Source: Terriglobia bacterium
GTDB taxonomy: Bacteria; Acidobacteriota; Terriglobia; UBA7540
Assembly (NCBI GenBank): GCA_020072655.1
Contig: JAIQGH010000018.1
Span: 1 to 64,000, forward strand
Length of the DNA stretch: 64,000 bases
Direction: 5' to 3'
Of this stretch, positions 25,737-33,726 are shown in pieces. The position numbers and the translations under genes were made by a program. How positions within the stretch are numbered: the first letter of the stretch is position 1; the number at the start of each line of letters is the position of its first letter. Below the pieces are notes generated by a model. That model made no database searches. It was not told where the DNA came from and was given only the letters and a program-made list of their open reading frames with translations.

Positions 25737-26666
25737 CTACCGCCGACTGCTCATCTCGTGCACCATCTCGACCAGGGCCGTTACGTTCTCGCTGGGCGTT
25801 TCGGGCAGAATCCCATGGCCCAGGTTGAAAATATGGCCGGGCCGGCCGTCTGCCTGGCGCAGAATCCGCTCGGTGCGCTCGCGGATATAGGGAAGGTCAG
25901 CGCAAAGGACGACAGGGTCGAGATTCCCCTGGATGCCCACCTTCGGGCCCAGCCGCGACCACGCTTCGTCCAATTCGCGCCGCCAATCCACCCCGATGAT
26001 GTCTCCTCCCGCGTCGCGCATCAACTCGACCCAAGAATCGAAAACCTGCAGGGCCTGCGCGCCCGCGGCGATCTGCCCATTGATGTATTTCGCGAGGTTT
26101 CGCGCCAGGTGCTCCATTAGAGCGCGCCATGCGCCGGGATCGCGATACATCAGCGACTTGGTGCGCCGGTAGTTCTTGGAGCCGCCGCCTTCGATGAGGT
26201 AGGAAGCCAGCGTGAAAGGCGCTCCCGCGAAGCCGATGAGCGGCGTCGAAGGATTCAGGGCGGCGCGCGTCCGGCGAATGGCTTCATATACGTAGCAGAG
26301 TGAACCCTCGGGCTCGACTTCCCGCAGGCGGCCGACACCCGCCGGACCTTCGAGGCGCGGCGTGATCACTGGGCCTTCGCCCTGGTCGTACTCGAGCTGA
26401 AAACCGAGCGGCTCAACGATCAGCAGCAGGTCCGCGAAGAGGATGGCGGCGTCCACGCCCAGGCGTTCGGCGGCGGTCACCGTCACTTCCGAGACGAGCT
26501 GTGGATTCTTGCATAGCTCGAGGAACGGCACGCGCGCGCGCAGCTCCGCGTATTCGCGCATGTACCGGCCCGCCTGGCGCATCAGCCAGATAGGTGTGGC
26601 GTCAACCGGCTCGAGTCGGCAGGCCTTCATGAAACGCGACTCGTTCCAGCGTGCGGACAATGTCAT
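25737..26666 (-). CDS. hemE: Uroporphyrinogen decarboxylase (HemE) with an internal in-frame deletion
   Basis: HemE converts uroporphyrinogen III to coproporphyrinogen III. N- and C-terminal parts are canonical: [16 protein letters not shown] (24-39), [11 protein letters not shown] (71-81), [17 protein letters not shown], and the end [14 protein letters not shown]. The product is only 309 residues against about 340-355 for the family. At residue 212-214 the sequence passes directly from [10 protein letters not shown] to [15 protein letters not shown], skipping the expected segment that begins GxLSPxDYxxF and includes the pocket strand with VPVIHF. About 40 residues are gone. I start it at the ATG at 26666; a 188-codon upstream extension is not family sequence. 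Confidence 0.88.
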   Translation of the reverse strand: MTLSARWNESRFMKACRLEPVDATPIWLMRQAGRYMREYAELRARVPFLELCKNPQLVSEVTVTAAERLGVDAAILFADLLLIVEPLGFQLEYDQGEGPVITPRLEGPAGVGRLREVEPEGSLCYVYEAIRRTRAALNPSTPLIGFAGAPFTLASYLIEGGGSKNYRRTKSLMYRDPGAWRALMEHLARNLAKYINGQIAAGAQALQVFDSWVELMRDAGGDIIGVDWRRELDEAWSRLGPKVGIQGNLDPVVLCADLPYIRERTERILRQADGRPGHIFNLGHGILPETPSENVTALVEMVHEMSSRR

Positions 26667-26794
26667 ATCAAGGTCACTTCTTAACCAGTATAACCTACAA
26701 ACCCTCGTCCCTAGTTCCAGGGCCACCCGGAACCCGTCCCAGCCTCGCCGGCAGGGCGCGAAGCAGACGCTGTGCCTTGCGCCTTCAAACGAGA

Positions 26795-26822
26795 TTGTAA
26801 ATTGCCGCGCGATGTGTATAGT
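26795..26822 (+). promoter_or_regulatory. Promoter of the RhaT-like transporter gene
   Basis: TTGTAA (26795-26800), a 16-base spacer and TATAGT (26817-26822), 40 bases before the ATG at 26862. Confidence 0.5.
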
Positions 26823-26861
26823 AGCGCCTTCCGAAGCGACGCCCGGCAAGAGGCAGAGTTC

Positions 26862-27884
26862 ATGCATGCCAATATGGCGTGGGGAATCGTCGGAGTGCTG
26901 CTCGGCGGCCTGTTGAACGGCAGCTTTATCCTGCCCATGAAACGTCTGCGCGGATGGCGTTGGGAGAACTCTTGGCTGGTATATTCCATCGTGGCCTTGC
27001 TGATCGCTCCCTGGACCATTGCCTTCGCGACCGTGCCGCACCTCGTGACGATCTACCAGTCTACTTCCTGGGGGACGATCGCTGAAGTCCTGGTCTTTGG
27101 ATTCGGCTGGGGGATCGGAGGGGTGCTCTTCGGGCTGGGAGTGACGCGGTTGGGCTTGGCGGTGGGCTATGGGGTGATCCTCGGACTGATCGCGCCGATC
27201 GGCACGTTTCTGCCGTTGGTCGTCCTGCACCCGGAACGGTTATGGACCCGTCAGGGCTTGGCGCTGATGATCGGGACGCTCCTGGTCCTCGTGGGGATAT
27301 TCTCCTGCGCCGTTGCGGGGGGCCGCCGGGAGCGGGAGTTACGGGCGCAGAGGGCGGCACCTTCGGGGTTCGTCGGGGGCTTGGTGATCTGCATCCTCTC
27401 GGGAATCCTTTCGCCCATGCTGAACTTTGCGTTCGTGTTCGGTGAGGAGCTGCAGAGGCATGCCGTCTCGGGCGGTGCGTCGTCCAGCATGGCGGCTAAT
27501 GCGATTTGGGCGCTGGCGCTGGGGGCCGGATTCGCAGTCAACGCCGGCTACTGCCTTTTCCGGCTTGAGAAGAACCGCACCTGGAATCTGTTCGCCATGT
27601 CCAATGCTCCCACCGGCTACTGGCTCGGTGGAAGTCTCATGGGAATATGCTGGTACGGAGGCGTTATGGCCTACGGCATGGGCGCGACGGCGCTCGGGCC
27701 GCTCGGCGGAATCGTTGGCTGGCCGCTCTTCATGGCGATGGGCCTCATTGTTTCCAATGCCCTCGGCGCCCTCTCAGGCGAATGGAAGGGTGTGAGCCGG
27801 CGCGCCTACGGCTATTCGCTGGTCGGCATCGCTTTCCTGATCGTGGCGATTACGGTGATATCCAGCGGCGGCGGGTCGCAGTAG
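26862..27884 (+). CDS. L-rhamnose-proton symporter family (RhaT-like) transporter
   Basis: A 340-residue inner-membrane protein with ten hydrophobic spans in the RhaT arrangement: GIVGVLLGGLLNGSFILPMKR at the start, WENSWLVYSIVALLIAPW, a GWGIGGVLFGLGV repeat, then NAPTGYWLGGSLMGICWYGG. The family imports deoxysugars, but acidobacterial members may carry other substrates. I use the ATG at 26862 (AGAGG upstream) rather than the ORF's first codon at 26772, which overlaps the promoter. No rhamnose catabolic gene is nearby. Confidence 0.85.
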   Translation: MHANMAWGIVGVLLGGLLNGSFILPMKRLRGWRWENSWLVYSIVALLIAPWTIAFATVPHLVTIYQSTSWGTIAEVLVFGFGWGIGGVLFGLGVTRLGLAVGYGVILGLIAPIGTFLPLVVLHPERLWTRQGLALMIGTLLVLVGIFSCAVAGGRRERELRAQRAAPSGFVGGLVICILSGILSPMLNFAFVFGEELQRHAVSGGASSSMAANAIWALALGAGFAVNAGYCLFRLEKNRTWNLFAMSNAPTGYWLGGSLMGICWYGGVMAYGMGATALGPLGGIVGWPLFMAMGLIVSNALGALSGEWKGVSRRAYGYSLVGIAFLIVAITVISSGGGSQ

Positions 27885-27995
27885 GACCGCCCCGTTTCAT
27901 CGGGGCACGGCGGGCTCCCGATCCCACCGGGTTGTGCTCGACGGAGCGAAAATTCCGGGGCCGCCGATTTGGCGTGTCCCCGATCCAAGAATGCC

Positions 27996-28025
27996 TTGAC
28001 TTCTAGTTACTCAGCGTTGTATACA
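27996..28025 (+). promoter_or_regulatory. Promoter upstream of the J-domain gene
   Basis: TTGACT (27996-28001), an 18-base spacer and TATACA (28020-28025). The start codon at 28148 would leave a leader of about 115 bases in which I see no clear structure. Confidence 0.5.
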
Positions 28026-28147
28026 TGGCTTAATGCTGACGTCGTTCAGCGGACGACGTGTGCAGCAGTGCCGCCCGATCCCAGGTAGTTTTTTCCCCCG
28101 TCGTGCGTTTCCTGATTCATCAACCCTCGAGGAGGTGGGGCAAGGAG

Positions 28148-28384
28148 ATGTCGGCGTATACCCATTATGAGGTTCTGGGCATCCCGCGTGGATCGTCTGA
28201 CATCGAGATCAAGCAAGCGTTTCGTGAGCTGGCTAGGAAGTACCATCCCGACATGATGCCGGGGATGGAAGGTACCAGGTTTCGAGCCATTGTCCAGGCT
28301 TATCGAATCTTGTCGAACCACCGCAAACGCCGCGAGTACGACCGCGAGATTTCGAACACGGCTACGCAGTTCATCATGCAGTAA
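28148..28384 (+). CDS. J-domain protein (DnaJ-like), domain only
   Basis: A 78-residue protein made almost entirely of a J domain: THYEVLGIPRGSSDIEIKQAFRELARKYHPD, with the HPD tripeptide required to stimulate DnaK ATPase, then FRAIVQAYRILSNHRKRREYD. There is no G/F, zinc-finger or client-binding domain. It starts at an ATG with AAGGAG just upstream. It may be a co-chaperone for a specific client. The next gene is 264 bases downstream. Confidence 0.85.
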   Translation: MSAYTHYEVLGIPRGSSDIEIKQAFRELARKYHPDMMPGMEGTRFRAIVQAYRILSNHRKRREYDREISNTATQFIMQ

Positions 28385-28648
28385 TGGGGCGCGGACCGGT
28401 CCCCTCCCGCCTCGTCCGTTGATCTGTCCCTTTCCACTCGACAACCCTTCGTCCCTAGGTGGTTCCGCTCAACGCGATGTTGGGTCGCCTCGCATCTCGT
28501 TGCCCCGGCCATTTCCTCCCAGGGTCTCGATCCTGTCGGGCATCGGAGCGTTGACGGTCTCCGGCATCTATGTTGAAATGACCGGTTGACGGCCCGCCGC
28601 AACTGGCCCTGCGTCGGCGCGCCGGCGGAGGGCCGCGAAAGGCTCGAC

Positions 28649-30067
28649 ATGGCGTCACCCGAACGTCGCTCCGGATCGGCAGACGTGTCACTTCTTAGGC
28701 AGATTCCTGCTGTGGACGACCTGCTCGCCCGCGAAGGCCTGCGCGCCCTCGAGGAACGCGTCGGCCGCCGACTGGTGGTGGAGGCGACGCGCAAGGTCCT
28801 GCAGGGCCTGCGCGGGCGAATTTCGAGCGGCGAGATCTCCAGCGTCTCCGTCGAGATGCTGGAAAAAGAGATTGTGGCGGCGACGGAAAGCGCAGCGCAG
28901 CCTTCCCTTCAACCGCTCATCAACGCTTCCGGCGTCATCCTGCACACCAACCTCGGTCGCGCTCCGCTCGCCCGCGCGGCGATCGAACACCTCGGCGAGA
29001 CCGCGACGGGTTATTCGAACCTGGAATACGACCTGGAGCGCGGCGAACGCGGCCAGCGCGACCAGCACACCGACTGCCTTTTCGCGCAACTCCTGGGCGC
29101 GGAGCGGACGCTGGTGGTGAATAACAACGCCGCCGCCGTTCTCCTGGCGCTCAACACCCTGGCCGAGGGAGGCGAGGTCATCGTCTCGCGCGGGGAGCTC
29201 ATCGAAATCGGCGGCTCGTTCCGCATTCCCGAGATCTGTGCGAAGAGCGGAGCGCTCCTGCGCGAGGTCGGCACCACGAACCGCACGCGTCTCGGCGACT
29301 ATGCGGCCGCCATCAGCGACCGGACGCGCCTGCTCATGCGCGTCCATGCCAGCAACTTCCGCATGGTGGGATTCACAGAGCGGCCGGACCTGAAAGAGCT
29401 CGTTAGCCTGGCGAGCGAGAGAAACGTGCTGCTGCTCGAAGACCTGGGCAGCGGCTGTCTGGTGGATCTCTCTTCGCTCGGCATCCGCGATGAACCAGTG
29501 GCGGGCGCGAGTTTGCGGGCGGGTGTGGACATCGTCACCTTCAGCGGCGACAAGATGCTGGGCGGGCCGCAGGCCGGCATCCTCACCGGGCGGCGCGAGC
29601 CACTGGAGAAGATTCGTCGGAATCCCCTGTTCCGCGCCTTGCGCGTGGATAAACTGACCGTCGCCGCACTCGAGACGACGGTTGCGCTCTACCTGCGAAA
29701 CGATTGGAACGCAATTCCCGCGCTGCGCATGATGTACCTGACACGCGAGCAAATCGCCGCGCGCGCTGAGCGTTTGGCCGAGAGGATTGCTGCTCTTCCC
29801 GGATTCACCGCGGCCCTCGAAGACGGAGAGTCGGTCATCGGTGGTGGCTCAACGCCCGGACAATCTCTTCCCACGCGACTGGTGGTGGTCACTCATGCGG
29901 CCGAAAGCGCCCCGGCGATGGAGGCGGCACTGAGGCGCAGCACCCCACCCGTAATCGCCCGCATCGAGCGCGACCGGCTGCTGCTCGACCTGCGGACCGT
30001 TTTTCCCGAGCAGGAGGAAGATATTGTTCGGGCATGCGCACAGTTAGCCAACAATCCGGAAGTGTGA
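28649..30067 (+). CDS. selA: L-seryl-tRNA(Sec) selenium transferase
   Basis: SelA of 472 residues, a PLP-dependent enzyme that converts seryl-tRNA(Sec) to selenocysteyl-tRNA(Sec). Features include LINASGVILHTNLGRAPL, VNNNAAAVLLAL, and SGDKMLGGPQAG with the PLP-binding Lys. The N-terminal helical region for tRNA binding is present (LLRQIPAVDDLL to LQGLRGRIS). The ATG at 28649 is chosen because homology begins soon after; the ORF extends 21 codons upstream. No selB, selD or tRNA(Sec) is in the window, and I saw no clear SECIS-coupled internal UGA. Confidence 0.92.
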   Translation: MASPERRSGSADVSLLRQIPAVDDLLAREGLRALEERVGRRLVVEATRKVLQGLRGRISSGEISSVSVEMLEKEIVAATESAAQPSLQPLINASGVILHTNLGRAPLARAAIEHLGETATGYSNLEYDLERGERGQRDQHTDCLFAQLLGAERTLVVNNNAAAVLLALNTLAEGGEVIVSRGELIEIGGSFRIPEICAKSGALLREVGTTNRTRLGDYAAAISDRTRLLMRVHASNFRMVGFTERPDLKELVSLASERNVLLLEDLGSGCLVDLSSLGIRDEPVAGASLRAGVDIVTFSGDKMLGGPQAGILTGRREPLEKIRRNPLFRALRVDKLTVAALETTVALYLRNDWNAIPALRMMYLTREQIAARAERLAERIAALPGFTAALEDGESVIGGGSTPGQSLPTRLVVVTHAAESAPAMEAALRRSTPPVIARIERDRLLLDLRTVFPEQEEDIVRACAQLANNPEV

Positions 30068-30192
30068 ACAGTGAATTCTGAATCATGAAGGGAGAACGAC
30101 CCACCCGAGCTGTCCTTTTCGCGGCGAGGAGGCACGTTGCAAAGGCGTTTTCATTCATAATTCACCGTTCACCATTCATCATTCGACATTCC
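30064..30192. repeat. Inverted A+T-rich word array after selA
   Basis: Left arm GTGAACAGTGAATTCTGAAT (30064-30083) and a right arm at 30150-30192 that is its near reverse complement, flanking a core of about 60 bases. The right arm ends just before the start codon of the next gene. A related array lies after sucD at 55053-55147. Confidence 0.75.
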
Positions 30193-30193
30193 A

Positions 30194-31156
30194 ATGAAGG
30201 CTCTCTTTTTCGACGGACACCTCGCGTTGCGAGAAGTGGAGCGGCCCCATCCCGGGCCCGGTGAGGCTCTGATCCAGGTTCTCCTGGCGGGCATCTGCGG
30301 CACGGATCTCGAGATTCTCAAGGGCTACTCCAAGTTCCGGGGCATTCTCGGCCACGAGTTCGTCGGCCGCGTCGTGGAGTGCGAGGACGCGCGATTGCTG
30401 GGCAAGCGGGTTGTGGGCGAGATCAACATTTCCTGCGGGGAGTGCGACTTCTGCCTGTGGGGCTTGGGCCGCCACTGTCCGACGCGCACGGTGATGGGGA
30501 TTGTGAACCGCGACGGCGCTTTCGCCGAGTTCGTTACTCTCCCGGTTGTGAATCTGCACGAAGTGCCAAGGGAAATTCCCGACGAAGCGGCCGTCTTCGT
30601 CGAGCCGCTGGCGGCCGCGGGAGAGATCCTGGAGCAGGTGCGCATCCCTCCCTCGGTGCACGTCGCCGTGATTGGCGACGGTCGACTGGGACTGCTGGTG
30701 GCTCAAGTGCTGCACAACAACTTGGCCCAGGTGACGGTTGTCTGCAAGTATGGGTGGAAGCTCGATCTGGCCCGGCGGTGGGGCCTGAAGGTCGCCAGCA
30801 TCGACGGCGGCGAAATGCTGGCGCGCCGCTTCAGCATCGTGGTTGAAGCCACGGGGTCGCCGGCGGGCCTCGACCAAGCCCTTCACCTGGTTGCTCCTCG
30901 CGGGACAGTCGTGATGAAATCTACGTTTCACAACCCCGCGCAATTCGACACCGGCAAGCTGGTTGTGGACGAGATAACCTTGCTCGGCTCGCGTTGCGGA
31001 GACTTCCGGCGCGCGCTGGGGCTGCTGGCGCGCGGGCTGGTCAATGTCGAACATCTTGTCTCGAAGACCTTCCCTCTCGAATCCGGCCTCGAAGCCTTCG
31101 AGTTCCTCAACACGACTTCCTGCCTCAAGGTTCTGCTCGTCCCTTCACGACCGTAG
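30194..31156 (+). CDS. Zinc-type medium-chain alcohol dehydrogenase
   Basis: A 320-residue MDR-family enzyme. GICGTDLEILKGY gives the first zinc Cys; GHEFVGRVVE follows. CGECDFCLWGLGRHC carries the four structural zinc Cys. FVEPLAAAGEIL supplies the catalytic-zinc Glu region and VAVIGDGRLGLLVAQ the nucleotide motif. It should oxidise an alcohol or polyol with NAD(P); the substrate is unknown. The protein is somewhat shorter than the usual 340-350 residues. The start codon lies against a repeat array and lacks a Shine-Dalgarno sequence. Confidence 0.88.
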   Translation: MKALFFDGHLALREVERPHPGPGEALIQVLLAGICGTDLEILKGYSKFRGILGHEFVGRVVECEDARLLGKRVVGEINISCGECDFCLWGLGRHCPTRTVMGIVNRDGAFAEFVTLPVVNLHEVPREIPDEAAVFVEPLAAAGEILEQVRIPPSVHVAVIGDGRLGLLVAQVLHNNLAQVTVVCKYGWKLDLARRWGLKVASIDGGEMLARRFSIVVEATGSPAGLDQALHLVAPRGTVVMKSTFHNPAQFDTGKLVVDEITLLGSRCGDFRRALGLLARGLVNVEHLVSKTFPLESGLEAFEFLNTTSCLKVLLVPSRP

Positions 31157-31350
31157 GAACACCCTGCCGAGGCGTCTTCACACTCGTTGGCGCAGGTAAA
31201 GACCACATGCGGCAACCTTCTTGCTGACAAACAGTCCACAAACGATTGAAGATCGGGAATTCTCCGGCCCGCCAATTGCTGACCTGACCTCCATCGGAAG
31301 CTAGGAGTCCCCAATCTGAGGGAATTGGCTAAGTCGAAGGGAGCTACGGG

Positions 31351-31917
31351 ATGACCAGAGATGAGTTTCTCAGGACCCTATGTACTTTCGGTGCCTGCTC
31401 GTGTGCGGGCTTGATGTTCGGGGCGGAAGCTCCCCCGGGCGCGGAGGAGAAACCCAACGAGGAGATTGAGGCGCTGAAGTGGAAGGTGAACTTCATGAGG
31501 GTACGATTCGCCAAGCTGGTGGGCATCCTCAGCGACACCCTGGATGAGGCCACGCGGAGAAAAGTCTTCGAGAGCATGGGCCGGGAATGCGCCCGGCAGT
31601 TCATGGACCTGACCGGAAAGTTCGCCGGCCATCCCGAGGCGTTCCTGGAAGAGATCAAGAAGCGGTGGGCCAAGGAAACCGAATATGACCAAGCCGCGGG
31701 CCGAATCCGGGTCGTCGACAGGTCGAATCACTGCACTTGCGCCTTCGTTGACGAGCAGCTCACGCCGCCGGCATTTTGTGATTGCACACTGGGCTGGCAG
31801 AAGGAGACTTACGCCATGATCCTGGGCCAGCCTGTGGACGCGGAGTTGGAAGAGTCCATTCTGCGCGGCGGCAAGCAATGCTCGTACCGGATTCAGGCTG
31901 TGAAGAGAACCACTTAG
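31351..31917 (+). CDS. Cys-rich protein with V4R-like C-terminal pattern, probably exported
   Basis: Protein of 188 residues. The N-terminus (FLRTLCTFGACSCAGLMFG) looks like a signal or lipoprotein-type leader. The body is helical (EEIEALKWKVNFMRVRFAKLVGIL). The C-terminal third has paired Cys, NHCTCAFVDEQ and PAFCDCTLGW, followed by LGQPVDAELEESILRGGKQCSYRI. That last pattern resembles the end of V4R-type small-molecule-binding domains (acidic strand, G-x-x-x-C-x-F-x-I). Metal or ligand binding is plausible. I cannot name a family. It stands alone, with 194 empty bases upstream. Confidence 0.5.
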   Translation: MTRDEFLRTLCTFGACSCAGLMFGAEAPPGAEEKPNEEIEALKWKVNFMRVRFAKLVGILSDTLDEATRRKVFESMGRECARQFMDLTGKFAGHPEAFLEEIKKRWAKETEYDQAAGRIRVVDRSNHCTCAFVDEQLTPPAFCDCTLGWQKETYAMILGQPVDAELEESILRGGKQCSYRIQAVKRTT

Positions 31918-32035
31918 AGCAATCGCTCTGCATACGGCGAGCCCTCGGGTCGCGCGCCCCCGAACGTAGAGACGCCCCGCCGGGCCTTGGAGTGGATCTT
32001 CCTCATCCTGCGCTTCTCGGGTATGCTAGGGTGCC

Positions 32036-32869
32036 ATGGACACGCGTGCCCTGTGGAGGGCTCAGGCTCTTCGTCGCTCAGTTCGGGTCGTACTCGCGGT
32101 GATGCTGCTGGGGGCTGTCGTCGTCCCAGCAGCAGCGCTGGCGAAGCAGAAGGCGCCGCCCCCGCCGCCGGTCTCGGATCTGCCCAACTATCTGAGTTAC
32201 CTGGCGTGGAAACTGCGCGGCGTGCACATCGACGATTCTGGTCCCATTACCGGAGAATTCCAGAAGCTGGTGCTTGACGATCTCGAGCAGTGGTTCGCGA
32301 AGTCTTCCGCGACCCGCTCGGACGTGGAGGTCCGCCGCGAACTCGAGCGCCTCTTCTACAACCTGCGCTATCCCACTTCCGCCATTCCCGCCTGCTTCGA
32401 CAGGCCCTGGAAGGGTGGCGTGCTGGTGGGCGCGGGCTACACGCTCGGCTGGACGAATTACAACCGCGTGAACGTCTTCGCCCTATTCGAGCAGCGCGGC
32501 GGCAAGACGCGCCTGGCAGGGGTGACCAACTTCATCCCCTTCGTTGACCTGCACTATGAGTTCCTGCCTCCCCAGGGCGACGACTTCCGCTTCATCATTT
32601 ACGGCGCGCGACCCGGCAAGAGCCAGCCACGCCTCTCGGCAGCGCTCTATGCCTTCGATGGCCAAGCGCTCAAATCGCTATGGGAGGTCCACGACCGCCT
32701 CGACGGCAAAATCGGTGTGGGCGAAGACAAGGTAACGATCCGTTACCTGAAGGAAGAGGAGTACGTGCGCGAGCAGGCCCACGGGCGCAAACCCCCGCGT
32801 CACGAGGCGATCTACCGAATCACCCCGCAGGGACTCGAACTGGAGAGCGAGCGGGAGATGCCATTCTGA
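32036..32869 (+). CDS. Secreted protein of unknown function
   Basis: A 277-residue protein with a signal peptide (RVVLAVMLLGAVVVPAAALA) followed by a Pro-rich stretch. The body is mixed alpha/beta, with many aromatic strands (GGVLVGAGYTLGWTNYNRVNVFALFEQ, FVDLHYEFLPPQGDDFRFIIYGA). No catalytic motif is evident. It is probably periplasmic and conserved in relatives, but I do not recognise it. Its stop codon is followed at once by an inverted word array that it shares with convergent efp. Confidence 0.5.
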   Translation: MDTRALWRAQALRRSVRVVLAVMLLGAVVVPAAALAKQKAPPPPPVSDLPNYLSYLAWKLRGVHIDDSGPITGEFQKLVLDDLEQWFAKSSATRSDVEVRRELERLFYNLRYPTSAIPACFDRPWKGGVLVGAGYTLGWTNYNRVNVFALFEQRGGKTRLAGVTNFIPFVDLHYEFLPPQGDDFRFIIYGARPGKSQPRLSAALYAFDGQALKSLWEVHDRLDGKIGVGEDKVTIRYLKEEEYVREQAHGRKPPRHEAIYRITPQGLELESEREMPF

Positions 32870-33020
32870 AATTGGAAACTAGAAAATCGAAACTCGAAAT
32901 TCGCGGCCGACGTTTCCAGGAATAGCTTCCCGCTTTCATGCCAGAGCATGCGGAGCACCCCGCGACGCCGGTCTTCCAGGTCCGCTTATCGAGTTTCCAA
33001 TTTCGATTTTCCAGTTTCCC
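32866..33020. repeat. Inverted A+T-rich word array between convergent genes
   Basis: Left arm words GGAAACTAGAAAATCGAAAC (32874-32893) and, near their reverse complement, right arm words at 32989-33020 (TTTCGATTTTCCAGTTTCCC). The core is about 85 bases. Transcripts from either side could form a long hairpin, so it may end transcription for both the secreted-protein gene and efp. Confidence 0.75.
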
Positions 33021-33024
33021 AGCA

Positions 33025-33582
33025 CTACTTCGCCCGTTCCAGGTAGGTTCCCTCGGTTGTATCGACGCGGATGGTTTCGCCTTCGTTGATGAAGGGTGGG
33101 ACCTGGATGATGAGCCCCGTTTCCATCTTGGCGGGTTTCATAACGTTAGTGGCGGATGCGCCCTTGATCCCTGGCTCGGTTTCGACCACTTTCAAGTCCA
33201 CGGTCGGCGGCAGTTGGATGTCCACCGGATTGCCCTCGAAAAAGACCACCTTGATCATCACGTCGGGCACCAGATAGAGCGCGCGGTCGAGGATGACGCT
33301 CTTGTGCAGGTGCACCTGCTCGTAGGTTGACGTGTTCATGAAGAAATATGAGTCGCCATCCGAATAGAGATACTGCATTTCGGTTTCGTCGAGGATGGCG
33401 CGCTCGACAGCGTCGGTCGAGCGGAAGCGAAAGTCAATCAGCGCGCCGGTGCGCAGGTTGCGCATGCGCGCCTGGACGAAAGCGCGCAAGTTGCCCGGTG
33501 TGCGGTGCTCGGCCTTGTGAATCGAAAACAGCTCGTTGTTGTGACGGATCACCATGCCGGGTCGAAGGTCGTTAGCAAGCAT
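33025..33582 (-). CDS. efp: Elongation factor P
   Basis: EF-P of 185 residues with three beta-barrel domains; it relieves ribosome stalling at polyproline. The start MLANDLRPGMVI follows AAGGGA at good spacing; the ORF's 24-codon upstream extension is rejected. The tip of domain I, where a modified residue sits, reads HRTPGNLRAF, so the modifiable Lys/Arg position appears to be Asn or Arg rather than the usual Lys. The end ETIRVDTTEGTYLERAK is canonical. Confidence 0.93.
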   Translation of the reverse strand: MLANDLRPGMVIRHNNELFSIHKAEHRTPGNLRAFVQARMRNLRTGALIDFRFRSTDAVERAILDETEMQYLYSDGDSYFFMNTSTYEQVHLHKSVILDRALYLVPDVMIKVVFFEGNPVDIQLPPTVDLKVVETEPGIKGASATNVMKPAKMETGLIIQVPPFINEGETIRVDTTEGTYLERAK

Positions 33583-33726
33583 TGCGATTCCCTTTGGTCG
33601 GTTTGATGTAGGGCTACGAACCAGGTGGGAAAACTGCGGAATCCAGTCCAGCACGAGCCCGAATTGAAATTCTAGCCCCCCACCGCACGCTCGTCAACGC
33701 CGCCGCAGGACCGCCAAGCGCTCCCC

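Noticed and set aside
25737-27230. Long N-terminal extension of HemE
   Set aside because: The 188 extra codons are antisense to the RhaT-like gene start and promoter; homology begins at the ATG at 26666.
28385-28648. tRNA(Sec) gene upstream of selA
   Set aside because: I looked for the long acceptor and TCA anticodon arm and found no cloverleaf in this interval.
33583-33726. Riboswitch or leader between trpE and efp
   Set aside because: Only a short stretch without recognisable stems; it includes the displaced end of trpE nearby.
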